A stretch of DNA of 52,112 bases from DATJJW01 sp035491935. Lineage in GTDB: Bacteria > Pseudomonadota > Alphaproteobacteria > ATCC43930 > CGMCC-115725. The notes beneath the pieces were generated by a model. It had not been told where the DNA came from. It did not search any database and saw only the letters and a list, made by a program, of their open reading frames with translations. Position 1 is the first letter of the stretch; each line of letters starts with the position of its first letter. The stretch is taken from positions 1-52,112 of the forward strand of contig DATJJW010000270.1 in NCBI GenBank assembly GCA_035491935.1, in the 5' to 3' direction. Below, one piece after another: positions 24,700 through 33,549 of this stretch. A program made the translations under genes and the position numbers.

Positions 24700-25515
24700 A
24701 TGTCGAACGTCGTACTTGCGCTGCTCACCAGGACGGAAACTGCGCCCGCCATCCTCGCCGGCGCCGAATGTCTGGCCACCATGCTCGCGGATGCGCGCAT
24801 TGAAGTGATGATCGTCCGGATCGCCCCGCTGTCGATCATCATGCCGACGGAAGAAATCCTGACTGCCGACAGGGAGTTGCAGATCCGGGCCCGTGAGACC
24901 GATCGAGCGGCCGCGCTGCACGCCATCTTTGACCAATGGGCCCGCGGTTACACCGGAGGCGATGCGCCCCGATGGATCGATGAGGAAGGTACGCTCGAAA
25001 CCTTCCTGGAAAGCCGTGGCCGCCGGGCCGATTACATCGTGGTCGGTCGTCCTGACACTCATCCGGGCCATGCCGATCACAGTGCGCTGCATGCCGCGCT
25101 GTTTGACACCGATCGCCCCGTCCTGATCATGCCGCCGCAATCGCGTGCCGATTTCGGCAGGATCGTCGCGATCGCCTGGCGCGAGGACAAGTTTACGCTG
25201 CGCGCCGTCCTGGCCGCGCTGCGCTGCATCGACAAGGCCGAACAGGTCCATGTCCTGATGGGGCGCAAGGATGGCGCGCCGGCGCCGAGGATTCCGGAAG
25301 CCCTTACCGAACATCGTATCGCCGTGACGCCGCATGAATTGCCGATCGGCAAGGAAAAATTCGGCGCCCAACTCCTGGCCCAGGCCCATGAACTGAAGGC
25401 GGATCTGCTGGTGATGGGCGCCTTTACCCACGGTACGTGGCACAGCCTGCTCTTCGGCGGCGTTACGAAGCACATCCTTGCGCATACCGACCTGCCGGTC
25501 CTCATGCGACACTGA
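24700..25515 (+). CDS. Universal stress protein (UspA family)
   Basis: This 271-residue cytoplasmic protein is about the length of a two-domain Usp. The C-terminal nucleotide-binding segment is canonical: ADLLVMGAFTHGTWHSLLFG, followed by GVTKHILAHTDLPVLM (G-x2-x-G-x9-G pattern). The N-terminal half is degenerate but keeps the ADYIVVGRPDT strand. Usp proteins bind ATP or other ligands and aid survival under stress; a specific target is unknown. The ATG at 24700 is preceded by GGGAGGG. It sits between two fluoride-channel genes, all on the plus strand, suggesting a small stress operon ahead of the complex I genes. Confidence 0.85.
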   Translation: MSNVVLALLTRTETAPAILAGAECLATMLADARIEVMIVRIAPLSIIMPTEEILTADRELQIRARETDRAAALHAIFDQWARGYTGGDAPRWIDEEGTLETFLESRGRRADYIVVGRPDTHPGHADHSALHAALFDTDRPVLIMPPQSRADFGRIVAIAWREDKFTLRAVLAALRCIDKAEQVHVLMGRKDGAPAPRIPEALTEHRIAVTPHELPIGKEKFGAQLLAQAHELKADLLVMGAFTHGTWHSLLFGGVTKHILAHTDLPVLMRH

Positions 25516-25653
25516 AACCGCCCCTACCCTGAAGCCGGTTCCTGCAGCGGGGCCAGCCCTTGAACGGGACTGCTCACCTCTCTGGTGTGCAATGACCGAT
25601 CCGGCCGCGGTGCCTGCCTAAACCTCGAGCGCCACGAAAGTATTCGATCTTCC

Positions 25654-26025
25654 ATGACCGTCGCATATCTATGGGTCGCGCTCGGCGGCGCGCTGGGAAC
25701 GATCGCGCGCTTTTGGCTGGCAGCGGCCATGGCGAGGCTTACGGGACCAACCTTTCCCTGGGGGACGCTGCTGATCAACGTCGTCGGGTCCTTCGTCATC
25801 GGCCTGTTCGGGCGCCTGACCGAACACGGCGGCCTCTGGCACGTCAGCGCGGACATCCGCACCTTTGTCATGGTCGGCCTCTGTGGCGGCTTCACAACCT
25901 TCTCGTCCTTCGGACTGCAGACGATCGAACTGATGCGCTCCAAGGAAATCTTACGAGCCGGCGCCTATGTCGTTCTCTCGGTTGTGCTCTGCCTCTCGGT
26001 CACCTGGGCCGCCATGAAACTCTGA
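25654..26025 (+). CDS. crcB: CrcB/Fluc fluoride channel, copy 2
   Basis: This 123-residue fluoride channel of typical length begins MTVAYLWVALGGALGTIARF. The pore asparagine (FPWGTLLINVVGSFVIGLF) and phenylalanine box (GGFTTFSSFGLQT) are intact. It differs enough from copy 1 that the two could form a heterodimer rather than two homodimers; charge distribution would have to be compared. The start at 25654 has no strong ribosome site, and an in-frame upstream start would add 23 low-complexity residues. It is followed by a 223-bp gap before the nuo operon. Confidence 0.88.
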   Translation: MTVAYLWVALGGALGTIARFWLAAAMARLTGPTFPWGTLLINVVGSFVIGLFGRLTEHGGLWHVSADIRTFVMVGLCGGFTTFSSFGLQTIELMRSKEILRAGAYVVLSVVLCLSVTWAAMKL

Positions 26026-26061
26026 ATTCCACTTCTCTTGGCAGACTCCGCATATCGTTCC

Positions 26062-26088
26062 AGGGGTGGCATGCATAAATGCCCCCTT
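26062..26088 (+). terminator. Possible hairpin terminator after crcB copy 2
   Basis: GGCAT and ATGCC close a six-base loop and are extended by GGG/CCC after a one-base bulge, about 37 bases downstream of the crcB stop. No T-run follows. It could end the crcB-usp-crcB transcript before the nuo promoter. The rest of 26026-26248 holds only the candidate nuo promoter. Confidence 0.35.
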
Positions 26089-26129
26089 CAGACGCATACC
26101 GCAGCGGCCTGGGGTTGTGGGCTACTCCC

Positions 26130-26160
26130 TTGACATAAGGGCGTTATTGGGCGCCAGAAT
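26130..26160 (+). promoter_or_regulatory. Candidate promoter of the nuo operon
   Basis: TTGACA at 26130-26135 is a perfect -35 hexamer. CAGAAT at 26155-26160 matches four of six -10 positions with a long 19-bp spacer. It lies 89 bp before nuoA. I found no clear FNR/FixK (TTGAT-N4-ATCAA) box here. Confidence 0.35.
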
Positions 26161-26248
26161 GGGGTAGTGGATCTTTGTGTCGTCCCCCGGCTTCGGCCGA
26201 TCTGTTCGTAAGTCGGTCACAACTATAAGAACGACAAGGACGCGACGC

Positions 26249-26647
26249 ATGAGTGCTTCCTCGCACTATTGGGTGTTGGCCCTTTATTGTGTTGCCGTCG
26301 TCGCTCTGGTCGCGGCGATGATCGGCGTGTCCTATTTCCTGGGCCAACGCCACGCCAGTCGGGCGACCAACCAACCCTTTGAATCCGGCATCGTGCCGGT
26401 GGCCGATGCCCGCTTGCGCCTGCCGGTGCAATTCTATCTCGTCGCCATGTTCTTCGTGATCTTCGATCTGGAGGCGGCATTCATCTATGCCTGGGCTACG
26501 GCCCTGCATGAGGCGGGGTGGCGCGGCTACTTCACCATGCTGGTCTTCATTTTGGCCCTGCTGGCGGCCCTGGTCTATCTGTGGCGCGTGGGGGCGCTTG
26601 ATTGGGGGCCGCGGCTGAGACGGCCGCGCGTCGAGAGGCCGAGGTGA
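26249..26647 (+). CDS. nuoA: NADH-quinone oxidoreductase subunit A
   Basis: This 132-residue membrane-arm subunit of complex I has three helices (VLALYCVAVVALVAAMIGVS; FYLVAMFFVIFDLEAAFIYA; FTMLVFILALLAALVYLWR). The conserved PFESGIVPVADARLRLPVQF loop lies between helices 1 and 2, and an FDLE motif near the quinone channel in helix 2. The ATG at 26249 is chosen over an upstream in-frame start that would add 24 basic, non-family residues. It is the first gene of the 13-gene operon. Length is close to the E. coli subunit. Confidence 0.95.
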   Translation: MSASSHYWVLALYCVAVVALVAAMIGVSYFLGQRHASRATNQPFESGIVPVADARLRLPVQFYLVAMFFVIFDLEAAFIYAWATALHEAGWRGYFTMLVFILALLAALVYLWRVGALDWGPRLRRPRVERPR

Positions 26648-26651
26648 TGCT

Positions 26652-27290
26652 ATGCACTGGCGCTCCCTGCCTCAGGCTCCATCCGACGGTCCCCGCCTAG
26701 AAGGCGGCAGCTTCACCGACGCGGTACGGCGCAACCTGGTGCTGGGCCGGCTCGAGGACATGGTCGCCTGGGGCCGCAAGAACTCCGTCTGGCCGTTCAA
26801 TTTCGGCCTGTCCTGCTGCTATGTCGAGATGGCGACGGCGTTCACCAGCAAGTTCGACATCGCGCGCTTCGGCTCGGAAGTACTGCGCGCCACCCCGCGC
26901 GAGGCCGACCTCATCGTCATCTCCGGCACCGTCTTCGTGAAAATGGCGCCTGTCATCAAATGGCTTTACGAGCAGATGCTGGAGCCGCGCTGGGTCATCT
27001 CCATGGGCTCCTGCGCCAATTCGGGCGGCATGTACGACATCTACAGCGTCGTGCAGGGCGTCGACAGTTTCTTGCCGGTGGATGTCTATGTGCCTGGCTG
27101 TCCACCACGACCCGATGCACTGCTCGAAGGACTCACGCTGTTGCAGCGCTCGATCGGCACCGATCGGCGCCCTTTGAGCTGGGTCGTCGGGCCTCAAGGG
27201 GTCGAGCGGGCCGAACGCCCGAGCTTCCGCGATCTGAAACGCGAAGCCCGGCAGGCCGCGACCACTCTTAGAACTCCAGATCAAGTGTAG
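26652..27290 (+). CDS. nuoB: NADH-quinone oxidoreductase subunit B
   Basis: This 212-residue peripheral-arm subunit carries the terminal [4Fe-4S] cluster N2 that reduces quinone. Ligands are visible at C55 and C56 (FGLSCCYVEM), C121 (SMGSCANSGG) and C150 (VPGCPPRP). The C-terminal extension beyond residue 165 resembles the longer E. coli-type NuoB rather than the short mitochondrial-like alphaproteobacterial form. It starts four bases after nuoA with its ribosome site inside nuoA. Confidence 0.96.
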   Translation: MHWRSLPQAPSDGPRLEGGSFTDAVRRNLVLGRLEDMVAWGRKNSVWPFNFGLSCCYVEMATAFTSKFDIARFGSEVLRATPREADLIVISGTVFVKMAPVIKWLYEQMLEPRWVISMGSCANSGGMYDIYSVVQGVDSFLPVDVYVPGCPPRPDALLEGLTLLQRSIGTDRRPLSWVVGPQGVERAERPSFRDLKREARQAATTLRTPDQV

Positions 27291-27304
27291 GGAGGGCCAG
27301 ACAC

Positions 27305-29083
27305 ATGCTGACAGGACCTGACAGCATGGCCGAAGGCGCACTCGACCTACCGGTGCTGCGCGAGCTGCGCGCGCGCTTCCCCAACCTGCCTGTGGGGGTT
27401 CAGCCGACACGCGACGGCATCCCGACCCTCTGGGTCGGTCGCGAGGATATCCGTCATGTCCTGGGCCATCTGAAAACCGGCATGTCACAGCCCTGGCGGA
27501 TGCTGTTCGATCTGACGGCGGTCGACGAACGGCAACGCGTGCATCGCGACGGCCTGCCGCCCTGTGCCTTCACCGTCGTCTACCATCTCATGTCCTTCGA
27601 GCGGACCCAGGATCTGCGCCTCAAGGTGCCGCTCGACGAACGCAGCCTGAGCCTGCCCAGCATCGCCGACATCTGGCCGAACGCCAATTGGTACGAGCGT
27701 GAAGCCTGGGACATGTTCGGCATCGTCTTCGACGGCCACCCGCGCCTGCGCCGCATCCTGACGCCACCGACCTGGCAGGGGCACCCCTTGCGCAAGGACA
27801 GCATCGCCCGCGCGACCGAGATGGGCGCCTATGTGCTTACCGAAGAGAAGGAGATGGCGGAGCAGGAGGCGATGCGCTTCCACCCCGAGGAATGGGGCAT
27901 GAAGCCGAGCAGCGAAAGCGCCGACTACATGTTCCTCAATCTCGGGCCCAACCACCCGAGCGTCCATGGCGTCTTCCGCCTGATCCTGCAGCTGGAGGGC
28001 GAAGAGATCGTCGACGCCGTGCCCGATATCGGCTTTCACCATCGCGGTGCCGAGAAGATGGGCGAGCGCCAGTCCTGGCACACCTATATCCCCTATACCG
28101 ACCGGATCGACTACCTCGGCGGGGTGATGAACAATTTCCCCTATGTCATGGCGGTAGAGAAACTCGCCGGCATCGAGGTGCCGCCGCGCGCGCAGATCAT
28201 CCGCATCATGCTGGCGGAACTGTTCCGCCTGGCCAGCCATCTCGTCTTTTACGGCACCATGTCCCAGGATGTCGGCCAGCTCTCGCCGGTGTTCTACATG
28301 TTCTCGGACCGCGAGCGGGTGTTCCAGATCATCGAGGCGATCTGCGGCTTCCGCATGCATCCGGCATGGTTCCGCATTGGCGGCGTCCAGGCTGACCTGC
28401 CCCAGGGCTGGGACAAGCTGATCCGCGACTTCATCGAATATCTGCCGCCGCGGCTCGACGAGTACGAGAAGCTCGTCATGCAGAACGGTATCTTCAAGGC
28501 GCGCACCGTCGGCGTCGGCGCCTATACGGTCGACGAAGCGCTCGATTGGGGCGTGACCGGGCCGGGTCTGCGCGCCTGCGGCTTCGCCTGGGACTATCGC
28601 AAGAACCGGCCCTATTCGGGCTACGACCAGCTGGAATTCGATGTACCGACCGGCACGCGCGGCGATTGCTACGACCGGGTCGTCGTGCATATCGCAGAGA
28701 TGCGGCAGAGCCTGCGCATCCTGCGCCAATGTCTCGAAAACATGCCGTCCGGGCCGTACAAGTCCAGCCACCCTTCGACGACGCCGCCGGTCAAGGACCG
28801 GACGATGCACGACATCGAGACCCTGATCACGCATTTCCTCAGCGTAAGCTGGGGGCCGGTCGTGCCGCCGGGCGAAGTTGCCGTGGCGATCGAGGCGACC
28901 AAAGGCATCAACGGCTATTACCTGACCAGCGACGGGGACACCATGTCCTACCGCACCCGCATCCGCACGCCGTCCTTTCCCCATTTGCAGATGATTCCGC
29001 TCATCAGTCGCGGCAGCTTCGTCGCCGACCTGATCGCGATCATCGGCAGCATCGATTTCGTGATGGCCGATGTCGACCGCTGA
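27305..29083 (+). CDS. nuoCD: NADH-quinone oxidoreductase fused subunit C/D
   Basis: This 592-residue protein holds both the 30-kDa (NuoC, about residues 1-190) and 49-kDa (NuoD, about 205-592) modules, as in E. coli. NuoC has the signature DLTAVDE and ANWYEREAWDMFGIVFDGHP. NuoD has LNLGPNHPSVHGVFRLILQL with the quinone-site histidine, the FHHRGAEKMGERQSW helix, and the C-terminal GSIDFVMADVDR. The two modules are joined in frame with no intervening stop. Ancestral alphaproteobacterial operons keep nuoC and nuoD separate, so the fusion marks a gamma-type complex I. GGGAGG precedes the ATG; its 3' end overlaps nuoE by 14 bases. Confidence 0.96.
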   Translation: MLTGPDSMAEGALDLPVLRELRARFPNLPVGVQPTRDGIPTLWVGREDIRHVLGHLKTGMSQPWRMLFDLTAVDERQRVHRDGLPPCAFTVVYHLMSFERTQDLRLKVPLDERSLSLPSIADIWPNANWYEREAWDMFGIVFDGHPRLRRILTPPTWQGHPLRKDSIARATEMGAYVLTEEKEMAEQEAMRFHPEEWGMKPSSESADYMFLNLGPNHPSVHGVFRLILQLEGEEIVDAVPDIGFHHRGAEKMGERQSWHTYIPYTDRIDYLGGVMNNFPYVMAVEKLAGIEVPPRAQIIRIMLAELFRLASHLVFYGTMSQDVGQLSPVFYMFSDRERVFQIIEAICGFRMHPAWFRIGGVQADLPQGWDKLIRDFIEYLPPRLDEYEKLVMQNGIFKARTVGVGAYTVDEALDWGVTGPGLRACGFAWDYRKNRPYSGYDQLEFDVPTGTRGDCYDRVVVHIAEMRQSLRILRQCLENMPSGPYKSSHPSTTPPVKDRTMHDIETLITHFLSVSWGPVVPPGEVAVAIEATKGINGYYLTSDGDTMSYRTRIRTPSFPHLQMIPLISRGSFVADLIAIIGSIDFVMADVDR

Positions 29084-29549
29084 CCGCCTCAGCAGCGCGC
29101 TGCGCGCCGAGATCGAGGATCTGGCCTCCCACGCCGAATACCGGCGTGCCGCCAGTGTCGAAGCGCTGCTCGCCGTGCAGCGCCGCCATGGCTGGGTGTC
29201 CGACCAGCATCTGGCCGAGGTCGCCGCGATCCTCGGCATGTCGCCGGCCGAGCTCGATGGCGTCGCGACCTTCTTCAATCTGATCTTCCGTCGGCCGGTC
29301 GGCCGGCACGTCATCCTGCTGTGCGACAGCGTCTCCTGCTGGGTCATGGGCTGCGAGGTCGCGCGCGAGCATCTGAAACGCCGGCTCGGCATCCGGCCGG
29401 GAGAGACGACGGCAGATGGCCGCTTCACCCTGCTGCCGATCGTCTGCCTCGGCCATTGCGACCACGCCCCTGCGATGATGGTCGACGAGGACCTGCACGG
29501 CGATCTCGACCCGGCACGGCTCGACGCCGCGCTCGGCAAGTATCGGTGA
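29070..29549 (+). CDS. nuoE: NADH-quinone oxidoreductase subunit E
   Basis: This 159-residue soluble N-module subunit holds [2Fe-2S] cluster N1a. Ligands C85, C90, C126 and C130 are all present in VILLCDSVSC and IVCLGHC. The N-terminal helical bundle contains the thioredoxin-fold lead-in DGVATFFNLIFRRPVG. The ATG at 29070 lies inside the end of nuoCD, so translation is coupled. Length is near the E. coli subunit. It works with NuoF in NADH oxidation. Confidence 0.95.
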   Translation: MSTADRLSSALRAEIEDLASHAEYRRAASVEALLAVQRRHGWVSDQHLAEVAAILGMSPAELDGVATFFNLIFRRPVGRHVILLCDSVSCWVMGCEVAREHLKRRLGIRPGETTADGRFTLLPIVCLGHCDHAPAMMVDEDLHGDLDPARLDAALGKYR

Positions 29550-29557
29550 GGTTGCCC

Positions 29558-30853
29558 ATGGAACGCCCGCTCACCGCCACCATCCAGCCCAGCCGCGAAC
29601 CGCTCGACATTGCCGGCTATGAACGGGCCGGCGGCTATCAGGCGATGCGCAAGGCGCTGAAGAGCATGACGCCGGTCGAGATCATTGAGGAGGTGAAGCG
29701 CTCGAAGCTGCGCGGCCGGGGCGGCGCGGGATTCTCCACCGGCCTCAAATGGGAGCTGGTGCCAAGGGGTGACGACGCGCCACGGCCGAAATATCTCATC
29801 GTCAATGCCGACGAGATGGAGCCCGGCACCTTCAAGGATCGGTTGCTGCTGGAATCCGCGCCTCATCAACTGATCGAAGCGGTGATCATCGGCGCCTACG
29901 CCATCGAGGCGGAGATCGCCTATATCTTCGTGCGCGGCGAATATGTGCTGGCGCTACGCCATCTTCGCCGCGCCATCGCCGAGGCGATGGATAAGGGCTA
30001 TCTCGGCCGCGACATCCTGGGCTCTGGCTTTAATCTCACACTGAACGTCCATGCCAGCGGCGGGCGCTACATCTGCGGCGAGGAGACGGCATTGCTTACC
30101 GCGCTGGAAGGCCGGCGCGCCCTGCCGCGGGCGAAGCCGCCCTTCCCGCAATCGAGCGGTCTTTGGGGCAAGCCCAGCGTCGTCAACAATGTCGAGACGC
30201 TGTGCAACGTCCCGCCTATCGTCAATCACGGCGCTGACTGGTATCTGGGGCTGAGCCGCAGCGGCGATGGCGGCACCAAGCTTTACGGCATCAGCGGCCG
30301 GGTCAAGCGCCCGGGGTTGTGGGAGCTGCCGCTTGGTACGCCATTCCAGGAGATCCTGGAGGAATGTGCCGGCGGCATGTGCGATGGCTATGAATGCCGC
30401 GCCGCCTTGCCGGGCGGTGCCTCGACCGCCTTCCTGCCGGCCGACAAATTCGACACGGCCATGGAGTTCGCAGCGCTGGAGAAGGCCGGCAGCCGGCTGG
30501 GCACCGGCCTTGCCATCATCCTCGACCAACGCACCTGCCCTGTCGGCATGCTGGTCAATCTGGAGCATTTCTTCGCCCAGGAATCCTGCGGCTGGTGCAC
30601 ACCTTGCCGGGATGGCCTGCCCTGGACCGAGCGCATTCTGGCCGCGATCGAAGCGGGCGACGGCCATGCCGACGATCTCGACACGTTGCAACGCCATGTC
30701 CGCTTCCTAGGCCCCGGCCGGACCTTCTGCGCTCATGCGCCGGGCGCGATGGCACCCCTCGCCAGCGGATTGAAATATTTCCGCGAAGATTTCGAACGGC
30801 ATATCCACGAGCGGCGCTGCCCCTGGCTCAGCGCGAAGGAGGCGGCCGCATGA
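29558..30853 (+). CDS. nuoF: NADH-quinone oxidoreductase subunit F (NADH/FMN-binding)
   Basis: This 431-residue subunit oxidises NADH through FMN and passes electrons to cluster N3. The FMN/NADH loop is LRGRGGAGFSTGLKW (about residues 51-65), with YLIVNADEMEPGTFKDR and the glycine-rich YICGEETALLTALEG following. N3 ligands are C344, C347 and C350 (ESCGWCTPCRDG) plus C391 (FCAHAPG). The ATG at 29558 follows GTGAGG. A much longer in-frame opening upstream lies over nuoE and is not supported. The stop overlaps the nuoG start. Confidence 0.96.
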   Translation: MERPLTATIQPSREPLDIAGYERAGGYQAMRKALKSMTPVEIIEEVKRSKLRGRGGAGFSTGLKWELVPRGDDAPRPKYLIVNADEMEPGTFKDRLLLESAPHQLIEAVIIGAYAIEAEIAYIFVRGEYVLALRHLRRAIAEAMDKGYLGRDILGSGFNLTLNVHASGGRYICGEETALLTALEGRRALPRAKPPFPQSSGLWGKPSVVNNVETLCNVPPIVNHGADWYLGLSRSGDGGTKLYGISGRVKRPGLWELPLGTPFQEILEECAGGMCDGYECRAALPGGASTAFLPADKFDTAMEFAALEKAGSRLGTGLAIILDQRTCPVGMLVNLEHFFAQESCGWCTPCRDGLPWTERILAAIEAGDGHADDLDTLQRHVRFLGPGRTFCAHAPGAMAPLASGLKYFREDFERHIHERRCPWLSAKEAAA

Positions 30854-33549
30854 CCCGCATCCATATCGACGGCAGGGATTACGAGGCGAAGGCCGGCGAC
30901 AACCTGCTTCAGGCCTGCCTGGAACTCGGCATGGACCTGCCCTATTTCTGCTGGCATCCGGCCATGGGTTCGGTCGGGGCCTGCCGGCAATGCGCGGTCC
31001 GCCAATACGCCGACGAAAACGACAAATCCGGCCGCATCGTCATGGCTTGCATGACGCCGGTCACGGAGGGCGGCCGGTTCTCGATCGCCGATGAGGAGGC
31101 CAAGGAATTCCGGGCCAGCGTCATCGAATGGCTGATGACCAACCATCCGCATGACTGTCCCGTCTGCGAGGAAGGCGGGGAATGCCATCTGCAGGACATG
31201 ACCGTGATGACCGGCCATGCCTATCGCCGCTATCGCTTCACCAAGCGTACCCATCGCAACCAGAATCTGGGCCCGTTCGTGAAGCATGAGATGAACCGCT
31301 GCATCGCGTGCTATCGCTGCGTGCGCTTCTATCGCGACTATGCCGGCGGGCAGGATCTCGATGTCTTCGCCAGCCACGATCACGTCTATTTCGGCCGCCA
31401 GGCCGATGGTGTGCTGGAAAGCGAATTCAGCGGCAATCTGGTCGAGGTTTGCCCGACCGGCGTGTTCACCGACAAGACGCTCTCGGCCTATTACAGCCGC
31501 AAATGGGACATGCGCGGAGCGCCGTCGATCTGTGCCCATTGCGGCCTCGGCTGCAACACTATCGTCAATGAACGCGATGGGCGCGTCCGGCGCATCCTCA
31601 ACCGCTATCATGGTGAAGTGAACGGCTACTTTCTCTGCGACCGTGGCCGCTTCGGCTATGGTTTCGTCGAGGCGCCTCAGCGTCTGCGCACGCCGAAGCT
31701 GCGCGACGGGCAGGAACAGCGTCCGATCAGCGGCGGCGATGCGCTCACCTTCTTCGCGGCGCGGCTGAATCATGGCGGCCGCGTCGTCGGCATCGGTTCG
31801 CCCCGCGCCTCTATGGAAGCGAATTTCGCGCTGCGTGCTCTGGTCGGCCCGGAAAACTTCCATCTGGGCATCGCCGAAGGCGAGAGGCAGCGCCTCGAGC
31901 TCATAATCGACATCCTGCGGCATGGTGGCATTCGCACGCCATCGCTGAAGGAGACTGAGTCGGCAGATGCCGTCTTCGTCCTGGGTGAGGACGTGCCGGA
32001 AACGGCACCGCGCCTGGCCCTGGCGCTGCGCCAGTCGATACGCCAGGCGGGCTTCGCCATCGCCCGGAAGTACAAGGTGCCGCACTGGCAGGATGCCGCG
32101 GTGCGTATCATCACCGGCGAAACGCGCAGCCCGATGTTCATTGCGACGCCAATGACGACGCGGCTCGACGACATTGCCGCCGAGGCCTTGCGCGCGGCCC
32201 CCGACGATATCGCCCGTCTGGGTTTCGCCGTCGCTCATCGGATCGATGCCGCGGCGCCGGCGGTTCCCAATGCCGATGACGAATTGCTGCAAAGGGCGGA
32301 TCGCATCGCCGAAGCGTTGCTGCGGGCGCAGCATCCGTTGATCGTTTCCGGCACCGGTACATCGTTGGCGGCGATCGAGGCGGCAGCCAGTATCGCCCAG
32401 GCCCTCAAAAACAAGAGCAAGGCGCCCGGCATCAGTTTCGCCGTGCCGGAATGCAACAGCCTCGGCCTCGTCCTGATGGGCGGCGGTAGCCTGGCTCAAG
32501 CATTGAACAATGATCATGAGACGCTGATCGTGCTGGAGAACGATCTCTACCGCCGGGCGTCGCGCGCCGAGGTCGACACCGCGCTGATGGCCGCCGTCAA
32601 ACTCGTCGTGCTGGACTGCATCGAAAGCGGCACGGCCGCCCGTGCCGATCTCCTGCTGCCTGCAGGCAGTTTCGCCGAGACCGATGGTACGCTGATCAAC
32701 AGCGAAGGCCGGGCCCAGCGTTTCTTCAAGGCGGTCTATGACCAGGACGGCATTCGGGAAAGCTGGCGCTGGCTGACGCAAGCGGGCGCCGAGGCCGGGC
32801 GGTCGACACAACTCGGCTGGAGCCATATCGACGATGTCACGGCGGCGCTGGCCGCTGCCCTGCCCGAACTGGCTGGCGCCGTGCGGGCCGCGCCCGGCCA
32901 CGGCTTCCGGGTCGCCGGCAGCCGTATCCGCAGCGAGCCGCACCGGTTCAGCGGCCGGACCGCCCTGCATGCGGACACCAGCGTCCATGAGCCGAAACCA
33001 CCGCAGACCCAGGATGCGCCGTTCAGCGCCACCATGGAGGGCTATTACGGCCAGATGCCGGCGGCGCTGATGCCGTTCTTCTGGGCGCCGTCATGGAATT
33101 CCGTCCAGTCGCTCAACAAATTCCAGGCCGAGATCGGTGGCGCCTCGCGCGGTGGCGATGCCGGCACGCGGCTCCTGGAGCCGGGCCGCGATGTAGCCCG
33201 TGCCTATTACGACCTCATACCGGAGCGATACGCGCCACGCCCCGACGCGTGGCTGGCTGTGCCGATGCCGAGGCTTTTCGGCGGCGAGGAGCTGAGCGCC
33301 CTCTCGCCATCGATCGTGGCACGCGGCAGTGCCCCGAAGGCGTATTTGTGCGAAGCCGATGCCGCCCGCCTGGATCTCACGGCGGACATGATGATCGAGA
33401 TCGTGCTCGGCGATATCCGGCGCCAGCTGCCCATTGACATACGCCACGACCTGCCCGCCGGCCTCGTCGGTATCCCGGCCGATCTCACCAGCGGCATCGA
33501 CTTGCCCCGCTGGGCGACGCTATCCCCGCTGCGGGGTGGCCAGTCATGA
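30850..33549 (+). CDS. nuoG: NADH-quinone oxidoreductase subunit G
   Basis: This 899-residue iron-sulfur subunit bridges NuoF and the connecting arm. Cluster N1b ligands are C34, C45, C48 and C67. The N5 motif is NHPHDCPVCEEGGECHLQ, and N4 begins MNRCIACYRCVRF. A further CxxCxxxC (ICAHCGLGCN) with a later cysteine (YFLCDRG) provides the off-path cluster N7, found in E. coli but lost in mitochondrial-type subunits. A large molybdopterin-oxidoreductase-like domain without molybdenum follows. Length and N7 again match the gamma type. The ATG overlaps the nuoF stop (ATGA), and the stop overlaps nuoH. Confidence 0.95.
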   Translation: MTRIHIDGRDYEAKAGDNLLQACLELGMDLPYFCWHPAMGSVGACRQCAVRQYADENDKSGRIVMACMTPVTEGGRFSIADEEAKEFRASVIEWLMTNHPHDCPVCEEGGECHLQDMTVMTGHAYRRYRFTKRTHRNQNLGPFVKHEMNRCIACYRCVRFYRDYAGGQDLDVFASHDHVYFGRQADGVLESEFSGNLVEVCPTGVFTDKTLSAYYSRKWDMRGAPSICAHCGLGCNTIVNERDGRVRRILNRYHGEVNGYFLCDRGRFGYGFVEAPQRLRTPKLRDGQEQRPISGGDALTFFAARLNHGGRVVGIGSPRASMEANFALRALVGPENFHLGIAEGERQRLELIIDILRHGGIRTPSLKETESADAVFVLGEDVPETAPRLALALRQSIRQAGFAIARKYKVPHWQDAAVRIITGETRSPMFIATPMTTRLDDIAAEALRAAPDDIARLGFAVAHRIDAAAPAVPNADDELLQRADRIAEALLRAQHPLIVSGTGTSLAAIEAAASIAQALKNKSKAPGISFAVPECNSLGLVLMGGGSLAQALNNDHETLIVLENDLYRRASRAEVDTALMAAVKLVVLDCIESGTAARADLLLPAGSFAETDGTLINSEGRAQRFFKAVYDQDGIRESWRWLTQAGAEAGRSTQLGWSHIDDVTAALAAALPELAGAVRAAPGHGFRVAGSRIRSEPHRFSGRTALHADTSVHEPKPPQTQDAPFSATMEGYYGQMPAALMPFFWAPSWNSVQSLNKFQAEIGGASRGGDAGTRLLEPGRDVARAYYDLIPERYAPRPDAWLAVPMPRLFGGEELSALSPSIVARGSAPKAYLCEADAARLDLTADMMIEIVLGDIRRQLPIDIRHDLPAGLVGIPADLTSGIDLPRWATLSPLRGGQS

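Noticed and set aside
26130..26160. FNR/FixK box controlling nuo
   Set aside because: Only the TTGAC half is present; the ATCAA half at the right spacing is missing.
27485..29869. Very long minus-strand open frame opposite nuoCD and nuoE
   Set aside because: Antisense of strongly recognised complex I genes; composition is typical of GC-driven stop avoidance and no family is recognisable.
30733..32988. Minus-strand open frame opposite nuoG
   Set aside because: Shadow of nuoG, whose four cluster motifs are intact on the plus strand.
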